Both the position numbers and the translations under genes were made by a program. Below are positions 12,129 through 23,300 of a stretch of DNA of 64,000 nucleotides, one piece after another (the first letter of the stretch is position 1; each line of letters opens with the position of its first letter). The stretch is from Primula veris (lineage: Eukaryota > Streptophyta > Magnoliopsida > Ericales > Primulaceae), in contig OY821751.1 of the NCBI GenBank assembly GCA_963682055.1, positions 806,001 through 870,000 of the forward strand, in the 5' to 3' direction. The notes under the pieces were generated by a model, which was not told the origin of the DNA, did not search any database, and worked only from the letters and a program-made list of their open reading frames with translations.

Positions 12129-12685
12129 GCAACCCAACCTAAACGGAATATTTCCTGATAGGTTCAAAGGGAAACTGAACTGTAGGGGCAACCGAACAAA
12201 GCACTCGGGAACCTGGAGTTCCCAGCCCATTTCCGCGATGACAGAGTGATAGACCTGTACCATTGTAAGGGTGAGCTTGAGGCTCTTAATGATTCAAGTA
12301 ACTCGACGGTCGAGTAAAGTGAGTCAGGACACTTTCGACTTGGAACACCTATAACGAGTGTGTAAGGCCGGTACCATGTGATGAGCTTGGGCTAATTCAC
12401 TAGAGCACTCAGTTGAAGTTGCCAAGGCAGTCCAAGCCAAATATGGACAACAACTAAAGGGCCTAGTACGTGGGTAGAAAGGGCACTGTGCGGGTGCCAT
12501 TCTGGGATACACAAATCTTGATGGTTCAAAGCTTTACAGCTACCTAATAGCAGTATTCTGGGTGGTACTCCGCTACGGCAGGTTCAAGGCGCGCGCTACC
12601 TGACCTTAGGCAGTGAACTTTTGCGGTTCTCTTGATTTGCATTTAGGACATGGGCTTTCGAGCCAATTGCATTCATGTGGGGGAT
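12129..12685 (+). other. 3' untranslated region and polypurine tract of the second Copia
   Basis: Non-coding stretch between the RNase H end and the LTR. It ends in GTGGGGGAT (12677-12685), a polypurine tract placed directly against the presumed LTR start TGTTGG. Confidence 0.65.
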
Positions 12686-13190
12686 TGTTGGAAAAATTAT
12701 AGGAAAAACATGTTTTAAACATGGTTGCTCCAAGTGGTCAGGGACCATCTTTGAGTCAATTTTTGATGCGACTACTCAGTTTTTCTGAGGCCATACTCAA
12801 AGCGTTTGAGTAGCTCGTACGACGAGCTTCGCAACGGTATATCGCATGACCTATTCGGAGGAAGGGTGTGAATGATAATTGGACTCGAAGGTTGGTACTC
12901 GAAAGATGAAATAAAGTCAATGCTGGAAAATGAGAAAAGAAATGGGATTTAACCCATGAGGGTTATCCCACATTGGAAAATCATGAGTGATTTTTACAAT
13001 ATATATACTAAGGTATCCCATGTGGATATTAAGTAGTGTGTCCACATACACATGTGTGTATTGTGTATCACACATGGGCTTGCTCGTCGGGCGGGTTGCT
13101 CGTCGGGTTTTCAGCTCGACGGGAAAAAAGTGCGCCTGTTCCAGTTCGGGAAAAGTGTTCCTGTTCGGGAAAAGTGTTCCTGTTCGGGAA
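12686..13190 (+). repeat. Copia 3' LTR, left portion
   Basis: Begins TGTTGGAAAAATTATAGG right after the polypurine tract and continues through a TATA-like ATATATACTA near 13004. It reaches three short tandem copies of about 19 bp, each with GTTCGGGAAAA, near 13145-13190. The sequence then switches abruptly to the reverse-oriented Gypsy pol. A possible continuation lies at 16860-17377. Confidence 0.6.
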
Positions 13191-15627
13191 AACTATTATT
13201 ATACGCAAACTCCACTAAGGGTAGATGGCTCTCCCAGCCTCCCTTGAAGTCATTCACACATGCGCGCAACATATCCTCTAGCACTTGGATAGTCCGCTCC
13301 GATTGTCCATCCGTTTGGGGATGAAACGCTGTACTCATTGTCAACTTGGTCCCTAAGGCATTTTGCAATGCGCCCCAGAACCTCGACACAAACCTTGCGT
13401 CTCGATCCAATACTATCGAAATCGGTACCCCATGAAGTCTAACAATTTCCTTCACATACTTTCGTCCCAAGATTTCGACCGAGTTCGTCATCTTAATTGC
13501 AATGAAGGGTGCGGATTTGGTCAAACGGTCGACCACAACCCACACATCGTCATTCCCACTTACCGATTTAGGTAAGTTGGTCATAAAATCCATTGCTATC
13601 ATTTCCCACTTCCATTCCGCCACCGGTAAGGGTTGGAGCATACCTGCCGGCCTTTGGTGTTCTGCTTTCACTTGCTGGCAAGTTAGACACCTGCTAACAT
13701 ATGAAGCTACATCTCGTTTTATTCCGGGCCACCAAAATTGTCTCTTCGCATTGTGATACATTTTCGTCCTGCCGGGATGAACGGCAAATCGGGAGTGGTG
13801 AAACTCCTTTAATACCTCGTTCCTCATGTTTTCCGTCACGTAAATCCTTCCCTTAAATTGTAGTCCTCCATCGGTTCCTTTCGTCCAACCATCTAATCCT
13901 TCGCTCGAACTCATCTGTTTCTCATAGTTCTCCACTTTCTCGTCCCCATCTTGTGCTTTCAAAACCCTACTCACAAGTTCTGGTTGTACCACTATTATGT
14001 ACAAGGTCCCCACATTAACATGACCCAACTCCAAGTCGAACTCGTTCACTTTTCCCATCATCCTCCATTCCTCGATTGCCACATGTGCTAAGGTCGCATG
14101 GGACTTTCGACTCAAAGCATCCGCCACTACATTGGCCTTTCCCGGGTGATAGTGCAAATCCTAGTCGTAATGTTCCAAATACTCCATCCATCGTCGTTGT
14201 CGCATATTTAGATCCCGTTGGGTAAAAATATACCCTAAGCTCTTGTGATCCGAGAACACTTCAAACTTTTCCCCGAACAGATAATGCCTCCATATCTTCA
14301 ACGCATGAACTATTGCCGCTAGCTCTAGGTCATGTGTTGGATAGTTCTTTTCGTGAACCTTTAGTTGTCATGAAGCATATGCGATAACCTTTCCGTCTTG
14401 CATCAAGACGCAACCCAAACCTTCCTTCGAAGCATCGCAATACAATTGGTAACCCTTCCCTTCCTCGGTAATAACTAGTATGGGGGAACTAGTCAACCGC
14501 TTCTTGAGCTCTAGGAAAACTTTCTCACAAGCCTCACTCCACACGAACTTCACCCCTTTCTTGGTAAGGTGAGTCATTGGAGTCTCTAACTTCGAGAAAT
14601 CGTTGATGAACCGTCGATAGTATCCTGCTAAACCCAAGAAACTCCGAATCTCGAACACATTTTTTGGTTGTGCCCAATTCGAAACTGCCTCAATTTTCGT
14701 CGCGTCCACCTTTACCCCTTCTTCCGAGATCACATGTCCAAGAAATTTCACCTTATTTAGCCAAAACTCACATTTGCTAAATTTTCCATAAAACTGGTGC
14801 TCCCTCAACGTGAGCAACGCTAAACGGAGATGTTCCTCGTGTTCCTCTCTTGAACTCGAGTAAATCAAGATATCGTCGACGAAGACCACCACGAACTTGT
14901 CGAGATACTCCTTAAAGATCCGGTTCATTAACTCCATAAATGACGCCGGCGAATTAGTTAACCCGAATGGCATGACTACAAACTCATAGTGACCATATCG
15001 GGTCCTAAAGGCCGTTTTCAAAATATCCTCATCCTTCACCCTCAATTGGTGATAGCCTGATCGCAAGTTGATTTTTGAAAAGAACGTTGCTCCCTTCAGT
15101 TGGTCAAACAAATCGTCAATTCGAGGTAGTGGGTACTTATTCTTAATAGTCACCCTATTTAGCTTTTGATAGTCGATACACATCCTCATCGATCCATCCT
15201 TCTTTTGCACGAATAAGGCCGGTGCCGCCCACGGTGACATACTCCGCCTAATAAACCCCTTCTCCAGCAGTTCTTCTAACTGCTTACTTAACTCTTTTAA
15301 CTTAGCCGGTGCCAATCGGTACAGGAAACTGGCTATGGGTGCCGTTCCCGGTACCAAATCGATAGAAAAATCTAACCCTCTCTTCGATGGTAACCCCGGT
15401 AGATCCTTCAGAAACACATCTCTAAAATCGTCCACTACGTTTGGCCACGTTTCCACTTCCTTGTCGTTATCCACTATCGATAGACTAGCCAAAAGACAAG
15501 ACAGGTTGCCCATAACCCGCTTGGAATAATAAGGAATCGAAGAAAAGGTAGCGTCTCTTTCCCCAAGAAAGAACACCTCATCTCCGGATAAAGTTGTAAG
15601 GAAAAATTCAAGAAGCCCCGAACCCAT
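13187..15627 (-). pseudogene. Ty3/Gypsy pol fragment (RT, RNase H, integrase), chromovirus-like
   Basis: One minus-strand frame runs from about 15627 to 13187. RT includes [45 protein letters not shown] and [11 protein letters not shown]. RNase H starts [10 protein letters not shown]. Integrase has an HHCC zinc motif (HHSRFAVHP...CLTCQQVK), [12 protein letters not shown] and [10 protein letters not shown], i.e. the catalytic D, D and E are visible. The gene is broken by two in-frame stops, TGA at ~14365-14367 just after AYAS and TAG at ~14158-14160, and it is cut off inside integrase at the junction near 13187-13200. The integrase C-terminus (and any chromodomain) is missing, and no protease or gag is found upstream. 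Spacing and wording of the integrase resemble Tekay/Del chromoviruses. Confidence 0.85.
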
Positions 15628-16860
15628 GCGCTACCTCGCTAATGCTCCTAACCAAACGCCTCGACCTAAGTTGTACCTGAAAGACAAAACTATAACGGTG
15701 AGTCCCACGCACATACATAGACGGGACGGCACCACAAATTACCGTCACTCCATCCCATAAATGCAATAACTCACAAACAACAACTACGATAGTCAACGTA
15801 TAAAAAGAAATATAATAACATCGTACAACGAAATAAATTAAATAACTTCAACACACATCTATAGCAAACATGGACCTCTCACGCCACCTACCGCAGTCCG
15901 TAAGGTAGATCATTCCCTATATCCCTCGGCCGTCTTATGTCCCCGGTATAGGAAGAGACATAGACCATTGCTAACAGAAAGTAGATTTAAAGTGCGCACT
16001 TGGACCTCTCACGTCACTCGTCCCAGTCCGTAAAACGAGTCATTCACTATCCCCTCGGCCGTCTTATATCCCCGGTATAGGAAGAGATATAGACCATTGC
16101 TAACAATAAAATAAATATAGTGCACACTAGGACCTCTCACGCCACTCGCCCCAGTCCGTAAGATGAGTCATTCCCTATCCCCTCGGCCGTCTATTGTCCC
16201 CAATATAGGAAGAGACATAGACCATTACCACTAATCTAAATCACAAGGCCTCGGCCAATAATATAAAATCATTCAATTATCACATTCTCATACGTCACTT
16301 TAACGTAATTCAACATAACACATAAGCATAGGTACTAGATTCACAACTAGCCAAACAAGTCCAACAACATAAATCTCATTAAGGTATTTTAACGAACACC
16401 TTGTATCCATAAACTACAATTCATCTATATTCAACATAATTTTATCCAATTTCATCAACAACTATAATATCACATAATCAACTCATAAAACACACAAACC
16501 CATCAATAATCTCATTAATTCGAAATTAATATGTCTAAAGTCTCAACCTCTACAATTCAAATAATGGAATTAAAAGTGCAACAAATAAAACCCAATTAAC
16601 AATTTAAGAACATAATTAAGATAAAAGGTAAAAACCCCCAATTTAAAATAAACGCAAGACCTAATCCTAACATACACCCTCGTCTAATCGCAATTGATAA
16701 CCCCCGTTACCTTAGTGCGTAGACGAGATGCTTCCGGTAAGAATCTGCTAACGTGGTTTCTTCTTCTTTGGACAAGTCATCCGAGACGTTGTACCTTGGG
16801 ATCGAAGCGCCAACGCAACCAGAAACATCAAGGTGGTTGGGCGAATATCGGTTAAGGGCA
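15628..16860 (-). other. Non-coding DNA attached to the Gypsy fragment
   Basis: No gag or protease reading frame is found, although both would be expected upstream of RT. The stretch holds the three tandem units at 15871-16256 and otherwise AT-rich filler. It may be a shuffled LTR or untranslated region of the Gypsy element; no iMet primer-binding site is seen. Confidence 0.4.
15871..16256. repeat. Three tandem units of about 129 bp
   Basis: Units begin at 15871, 16001 and 16129, each with GGACCTCTCACG, then CCCTCGGCCGTCT, then ATAGGAAGAGA and ATAGACCATT. Units differ by a handful of substitutions. Confidence 0.85.
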
Positions 16861-17377
16861 TACTGTTAAACAGTAGCCTCGTCTTTTAATTCTGTCCAAT
16901 TTAATTTCTTTTAATTCTGTCAATTTCAATTCTGTTATTTAAAATTCAGCAATTTACATTTCTGTATTCTTATTTCAGTATTTTAATTTGCTGTACTTAG
17001 CTGTAGCTTTTAATTCTGTTTGTACCTTTCTGTAATTTCTGTAAAGTTCTGTTTGCTGTAATTACTATTCTGTAATTTAATTCAGTAATTAAAATAGTTT
17101 CAATTCAGTCCTGTAATTTCAATTTCAAACAGAACAGTCCGGCTGTTAAGTTTATACTTTCCAGTCCGGCAGTTTCTATTTATTGCAATTCAGTACATCA
17201 GATTATTAATTAATAATAATCTGATAACGTTTGCTTTAATTATTTTTCAGTACGTACATGTTGTAATCAGTAATTTCTATTCCAATTGGAAATTAATAAA
17301 GATTACACTGGTTTTGTTTAATTATTGTTTACTCCTTTTATTATTGTTAATTGTTATTTCGTACACGGAAACCAACG
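16860..17377 (+). repeat. Possible right portion of the interrupted Copia LTR
   Basis: A T-rich stretch with many repeats of 'aattctgt', of the kind common in LTR U5 regions. It ends GGAAACCAACG, close to the inverted complement (CCAACA) of the LTR start TGTTGG at 12686. If it is the other half of that LTR, the Gypsy fragment split it and the LTR would be about 1.0 kb. No second copy exists in the window to prove this. Confidence 0.35.
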
Positions 17378-18362
17378 TAAAAGAATAAATGTGAAACATA
17401 TAAGTACGAACTAAAGTCTCGTTAATCTTTTGACTGGCATTGGTCATAGAAAATGGTTGAAAGAATATGCATTCCTTCAAAAACAAAGCACACGAATAAA
17501 AATCAGAAAAACAATCAAATACTTGGTTTCTTGATAGATTGAGAATATTAAGTGTGAGTTGTTAGTATATATACCTCACCATCAGATTCTCGCTTGCGAA
17601 GCACTTTACCTCTAACTAAAGGTTATTAATTATAAAAAAAAAAAAAAAAGATAAATTTAATATGGGTAAGCTAACCAATCAGTGCCGTACCCGTATGTCG
17701 GAATGCATAAAACTCGATATTATTTTTTTTGCTATATAAATAAAAATCAAAATAAAAATTAAATTAAATTGTAACTTAAGAGATTCGAACCCATAATCTC
17801 TTATGTTAAAGAACAAACATACAATTACGTTTTATTTAAAACTCACTTATTACTCACGTTCTTTAAAATGGAATGAACACATAAATTGAATATATAGTAA
17901 TAAAATGAGCGATAATGAGGATGAGTGTATGTTTTTGGGGATGTAATTAGGGGTGACAATTTTAACCGACCCGACCTAACGGTTTTTTGGATATTCGGGT
18001 ATTCAGGTAACGGTTTTACCTGTTCTTTCGTCATCTACGAGTCGGGTCGGGTCTATATGGCTTTTTAATACTTATTTTACCCGACTCATACCCGTATTTG
18101 TAATGGACATAACGGTTCTCGATGCAATTATTTATCCAAAATATCCACTTTACAATTTCACATAGTGTATATAAACAAATTGATTTTTAATATTTTTATT
18201 GAAAAGTAGTTTAATGATTACATAATGTCCCACCAGTTACTGCCACGTCTTATATATATATATATATATATAATCCCTTCATTATTAATAAATATATTAC
18301 ATAGTTTCAAACAAACCAAGTAGCTAGCTCTTTGTTTCCTGAATAAACAAAAATAATTAACC
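17378..18362. other. Intergenic region upstream of the 2OGD relic
   Basis: No gene seen. There is a poly-A run near 17633-17649. A GATTCGAACC block near 17790 is compatible with the B box of a minus-strand tRNA-derived SINE. CCCGACCC/GGGTCGGGT inverted-repeat pieces lie at about 17965-18100, as in degenerate MITEs. A TA microsatellite lies at 18250-18272, about 90 bp before the ATG. Confidence 0.4.
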
Positions 18363-19907
18363 ATGGAGATGGAAAACCAAAAGGCAGACACCTCTATGGA
18401 GTTGCCGGTGATCGACATGGGAAGTGAAAGAAGGCGAGAGGAGGTAGTAGCGGCGATCAAGGAGGCGGCAGAGACATGGGGAGCCTTCCAGATAATTAAC
18501 CATGGAATTTCTAACGCCGTTCTAGACTCCATGCTCCAAGGTCTTATCCGGTTTCATGATCAGCCAAAGGAAGCGAAAATGGAATATTTTGCAAATGATT
18601 ATTTGGAGGAAGCAAGAAAATCCAAGCTTACCTTGAGCTTCAACTTTCCTGATGATACCGTTACTCCCGATCAATTTCCCTCCATATGCAGACAAGTATA
18701 TATATATGCACCTTAACTAGATTGGTGCACAAGTTAAAGATCAACATTAAAGTACATTAGCAACAACAAAAATATAAGTAACAGCAACTTTCACAGATTG
18801 GCATGCAATATTTAAAAACGAGTAATTGTGCCTCACGCGTTGTGTGTGCAATATTTAAATATACAGGTCGAGACTAAATAGACTAGATATAAATTTTTTA
18901 GATTTTAGTTTTCATGTATTATGTATATATATATATATAAAAAATAGGGGAGCAAGGATCATAATTTAATAATTGGAATTCATGTAAAAGTCCAAGTAAC
19001 TCAAACAATGTCATATTGATTTTCATCCCCATATGCAGGAACGAAGTGGAGAAGTATGCAAACTCCATAATAAAATTGAAAGAAAACATTTCGGAATTGT
19101 TATCTGAGGGTTTAGGGCTAAGTAGCGACTATCTCTCGGACATGGAATACATGAAAACGGAAACTCTTCGGTGCCATTATTACCCATCTTGTCCTCAAAA
19201 AGACAACTCATATGGGTTAAAAATGCACTCGGATCTAACATTTATAACCATCCTTCTTCAAGACAATGTTGGAGGATTCCAAGTGTTGCGCGAGGGTAGT
19301 TGGGTCGATGTGCCACCTCAACGAGGATCTCTCTTAGTTAATATTGGGGACCTCATGCAGGTACATTTTTATTTTATTTTTTGCAATGGAAGATTTTGAA
19401 TTTTTTTTACAAGAATTACTAGACTTAAGGACAAACTCATGCTATATTACCACTAAGTGTATGAATTGGCCAAGCCTTAGGATCCGGTTATAAGGCGAAC
19501 CAAGCTTGAATCAACGCCTATATCTGTGGCCTGGATTAAAATGTGACAAGCTGGTGACAATACAATCGCTCTTAAAGTTTCTATAACTAATATTCTACTT
19601 AAAGTTTTCAAATTTTATTTCCTTAATTTAATACTTTTGCAGCTTGTTACTAATGACAAGTACAAGAGTGCGATGCACAGAGTCATGACTCATGGGTGCA
19701 GTCGATCAGACAAGGGTATCAGCTGCATGCTTTTTTATGCCGGGAATTAAGGCCATGTCTAAGACAATTTCACCAATTAAGGAGCTTTTATCCGATACTA
19801 ATCCACCGCTTTACAAAGAAGTCAGTTTCAGAGAGTTCGCTATGGGTTATTTGTCTAAGGAAGCCGAAGGAATCGACACTTTAAACCTTCCAGCTGTTCG
19901 AGTCTAG
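18363..19907 (+). pseudogene. 2-oxoglutarate/Fe(II)-dependent dioxygenase, ACC-oxidase-homologue type, broken
   Basis: Three exons are recognisable. Exon 1 (18363 to about 18695) has the N-terminal DIOX_N part: LPVIDMGS, WGAFQIINHGI, RFHDQPKEAK, FPSICR. Exon 2 (19039-19360) has YYPSCPQ, the iron-binding HSD and ILLQDNVGGFQVL, ending IGDLMQ with a GT donor. Exon 3 (19643-19907) has VTNDKYKSAMHRV (distal His) and, one frame over, TRVSAACFF (the RxS 2-oxoglutarate site). All catalytic residues are present, but three faults are visible. A one-base frameshift lies at about 19690 between the distal His and RxS. The nearest exon-1 GT donor (18696) is out of phase with exon 2. A stretch of roughly 15-20 residues usual before the ICR region is missing. 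Enzymes of this clade hydroxylate diverse plant metabolites; the substrate is unknown. Confidence 0.75.
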
Positions 19908-21645
19908 ATTTATACCTTCGGCTATTGGAGTGTGAATGTTATTGTTGTATTGCATTTCTTAATTATTACAATAAATGTTGTTTTTATCAATTGTGTCTGA
20001 AACTGCAGTTTCTTTCTTTCCAAGGGGCCTATAGGGTCATGTTCAATGGGTTCTTTTTTCGAATTCACATGATGCAAATTTTTAATAAATAATAAGTTCA
20101 TAAAGTATTGTGTTTTTTCCGCTTAAGTTATGGAATATAAATTGTCAGGGATTAAACCCATGATATGTATTAATGTCGAATACTGTATGATATATAATGT
20201 ATCGTTGTCAATTTGTCTACATTAATATGATTAATTCTGATTCTTTTCACTCTACACTGTTAAAGTCGTCACAGTTTAACATTGTAGACAAAATACAGTT
20301 AAATAAGAAGTATAAAATTGTTTCCAATTAAATAAAGAACAATATTTTTATTGTATCGAAATCCGAACGATAAAAACAGAAACAAATTGAATAATTAACT
20401 AACAAAAGCTAAAAAAGATTGCATTACGAAATCTAACATACCATAAATTACCATGTCAAAAAGACGACGTATTTGAAAAAAAAAGAAGAGAAAAGAGACA
20501 GAAATTTGAGTTTCTTTACTTTTCCTTCAGTCATCGGCGTCTAAGGGTATCGGCTGTTTTGACTTATACTAAGATCAGCCATATATATTTATATGATTAG
20601 AAGAAGATGCCAAAGTGTTTGAAATTAAGTATGTTTTTTGCGTATATTATATATATGTAGAAAACTTTAATCGAGGATGTTATAGATTTGGTTCAAGTGT
20701 CCAACTTGGAATTTTGATTTGCCAGATTACTCGTCTGTCTGATGGAATAGTCAAATAATCATCGATAAATCCCATGAGAAATTCCTTGTTATCAACTGTT
20801 AAGTCGCAATTTTAACTCTACTCATTCCTCCATTATCTTTATGTTTGTCTTTGTTATTTGGACGCTTTGTTTGAGATTAGAATGTGAAATGCTCAAAGGA
20901 AACGGTGTTGTCTCGGTCTGTCATTTTTAAATCGCTCGATTGAGTTTCTGGTTTATCACATATCCTTTTCTGGTTTCCCCTTCTAATCCAACAACTATTT
21001 TCCTAAATAATGCAGAAAAGTTACAAGCAACAACTGGTTTTTTGTTCTAGCTTTTGAGTGATGTGGTGTGTATGAGCAACCAAAATATTATTTTGGTACA
21101 AGTAGAGTCCCTACTTTACAAGCAATTGGTTCTTGTTCCTAAATTTTTCAACCGTTCCAAGAGTTGCACTTCGTTAAATAAAACAGACTCATTTTGTTAT
21201 TTATTATTACTTTCAATACCGCCTCGTCAATTGATTTTTAACCGAATCATGATATCTATGGTTAAAAGGTTATCTGCGGGTTGGGTTTTGAAAATGTTTC
21301 CAGCCAAAATAGTTTTGTTTGGAAGTTAAGCAAGCCTTCAGCAATTTACCAAGGAAAGGAAACTAGTGAACAATGATTTCAATATTCAGATACGAGTTTG
21401 TGTCAAAAAGAGAACAAACTTAGGACATGTATAAAGTATAGATAATTAAGTAGATACACCGAATTTACATTTTACCGCTATTTACTAACTCTTGTATCTC
21501 AAAATAAGCGCAAACAAAGTATCTGAAAGTCGCAGAACCATCAAAAAAGTTAAAAGAACTGGAATATCCACATCTCGTCATGTATTCATGTGTAAAAAAG
21601 GTGAAAGATCACCGAAATTTGTAGTATTTTTATTTATTAACAGTA
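19908..21645. repeat. Duplicated non-coding segment, copy B
   Basis: The 2OGD 3' flank. From about 20027 to 21560 it aligns with 3185-3684 plus 8921-9740 (copy A). It lacks the LINE that interrupts copy A and so provides the empty-site comparison. No convincing gene is seen. It is cut at 21650 by the full-length Copia insertion. Confidence 0.75.
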
Positions 21646-21650
21646 CATAC
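21646..21650. repeat. Copia target-site duplication, left (CATAC)
   Basis: CATAC directly precedes the LTR end at 21651 and is repeated at 31871-31875 directly after the other LTR. Confidence 0.9.
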
Positions 21651-22913
21651 TGAAATTCCTATCCGTTGTTCTAGATGCAGTTTTGCAGTAAGGTTCCAAG
21701 TGGGGTTGGAACTGCAGTTGGAACCAAGTGTATAAGGTTCCAAGTGAGGTTGGAACTGCAGTTGGAACCAAGTGTATTAATGGACAGAACTGTTTTAAAA
21801 TTAAATGTACTTGGAAATAATTCACACACACATTTAACAACGGAGTTCACCTAACTAGGCTACGTCTCCGGGGCACTTATCCAGATTATGATATTATAAA
21901 AAGCTTACAATATATGACTCAAGTCTTAATGAAAAACTTAGACTCCCTCTATGTTTTTCTGCCTATCACTATATTGCTCCTACTCTATAACTATCACTTA
22001 TAAATCAATGGCATCCCATCATTGTTTTTCTTTTTAAAGCTCACGTGTATTCTCTCTAGAAAATAAGTTCTTTATAATTTAGAACACACACCTTTACAAG
22101 CTTAAGTTACTAAGTATATAAACAAGTAAAAACAATCTTCTATCTTCAATATCTTTTGATTGTTTTTGACTTGGTTGATTAGCTTCAATCTCTCCAAGTA
22201 TCACGAGATTCTTCAGCATGGATTGACTCTAATCATCTTTGATTAATACCTGTTTAGTAACACACTTGAAAGTAGGAGTTAATCTTTTCCTTTGAAAGGA
22301 AACATATAAAGATATGATCTCTTAAAGATAATATCTTTTCATAAACATATGAAACATTTAACTCCACATATCAATCAATCTTTATACATATCTTTACTGA
22401 ATATTATAAGAATCAAAAGATTGAAACAAGTGATAAGGACAAGCATAAGAATAGAGATATATATATTAAAAGGAAACATAACCTTATAAACTAATCTCTT
22501 TATATCTTTTATAAAACATCTTTCCTTAACACATTAATATTCTCAATAAACACATATACACGTTTAAGACCTTATGAGAATATATCCTACATACTTTTAA
22601 AACAAATGATTAACATTAAACAAGTAGTAATGTAGAATAATGAAACAAGACAGAATTCTGTTTTAACAGCAGGTTGAACTGTGGTTGCAACTGAGGTTGC
22701 AACTGGTACTTGAAACCTGTCACCACAGGTTGTAACTTAGGTTGCAACCAGTACTTGAAACCTAATACTACTAACTTAGTAGGTTGTAACTGAGGTTGCA
22801 ACTGGTACTTGGAACCTGTCAATCCTGTCTTAGTTCTTAATAACAGTTAGGATTTATTTAGTAAAAACCAATAGACAATTAACAATATTTAGACCAGAAA
22901 TCTGGTCCTAACA
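21651..22913 (-). repeat. 3' LTR of full-length Copia
   Basis: Identical in length (1263 bp) to the LTR at 30608-31870, with about six substitutions seen. On the plus strand it starts TGAAATTCCTATCCG and ends GGTCCTAACA. It contains two clusters of the palindromic motif, at about 21690-21775 (GGTTGGAACTGCAGTTGGAA type) and 22680-22815 (GGTTGCAACTG type). Confidence 0.95.
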
Positions 22914-22926
22914 ATCTCCCCCTTTG
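22914..22926 (-). promoter_or_regulatory. Polypurine tract
   Basis: On the minus strand reads CAAAGGGGGAGAT, directly against the 3' LTR start TGTTAGG. It is the expected primer for plus-strand DNA synthesis. Confidence 0.85.
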
Positions 22927-22995
22927 TCATTGGTTTTGACAAATCAATAAAGTTTATAAATCATCCCAACCACCTGCAAATTCAATATCAGTAAG

Positions 22996-23286
22996 CTCCC
23001 CCTGTATTTTAGAATTGCAGGCAAATTATATAAGCACAATGTATGTGCACACAGTAAGTTTTCAGACCTGTTTCAAGTTTAAAGACATTTCTACTTCAAC
23101 AAGATATCAAGATATTTTCAGAAGGAAACTGCAGAATTATTAAAGCCACACAGATTAAAGCCAAACAGGCTAAAATTGTCTTAATACAGCATAATTGAAA
23201 AACAGAATTGAAAAACAGAATAAAGTCTTGAAAACATCAAAATGAAACTGAAAAGCAAAACATAAACTTCACTCCCCCTATTTGTC
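22996..23286 (-). promoter_or_regulatory. Two additional polypurine tracts
   Basis: Minus-strand ACAGGGGGAGC (around 22995-23005) and AAATAGGGGGAGTG (around 23271-23284) repeat the GGGGGAG core of the LTR-adjacent tract at about 80 and 360 bp from the LTR. The deleted element keeps the distal one at the same place (1717-1730), so the arrangement is conserved in the family. Confidence 0.65.
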
Positions 23287-23300
23287 AGCAACCATTGGAA

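Noticed and set aside
17760..17830. tRNA gene (GATTCGAACC block)
   Set aside because: Only a B-box-like segment is seen; no cloverleaf can be drawn. At best it is a SINE remnant.
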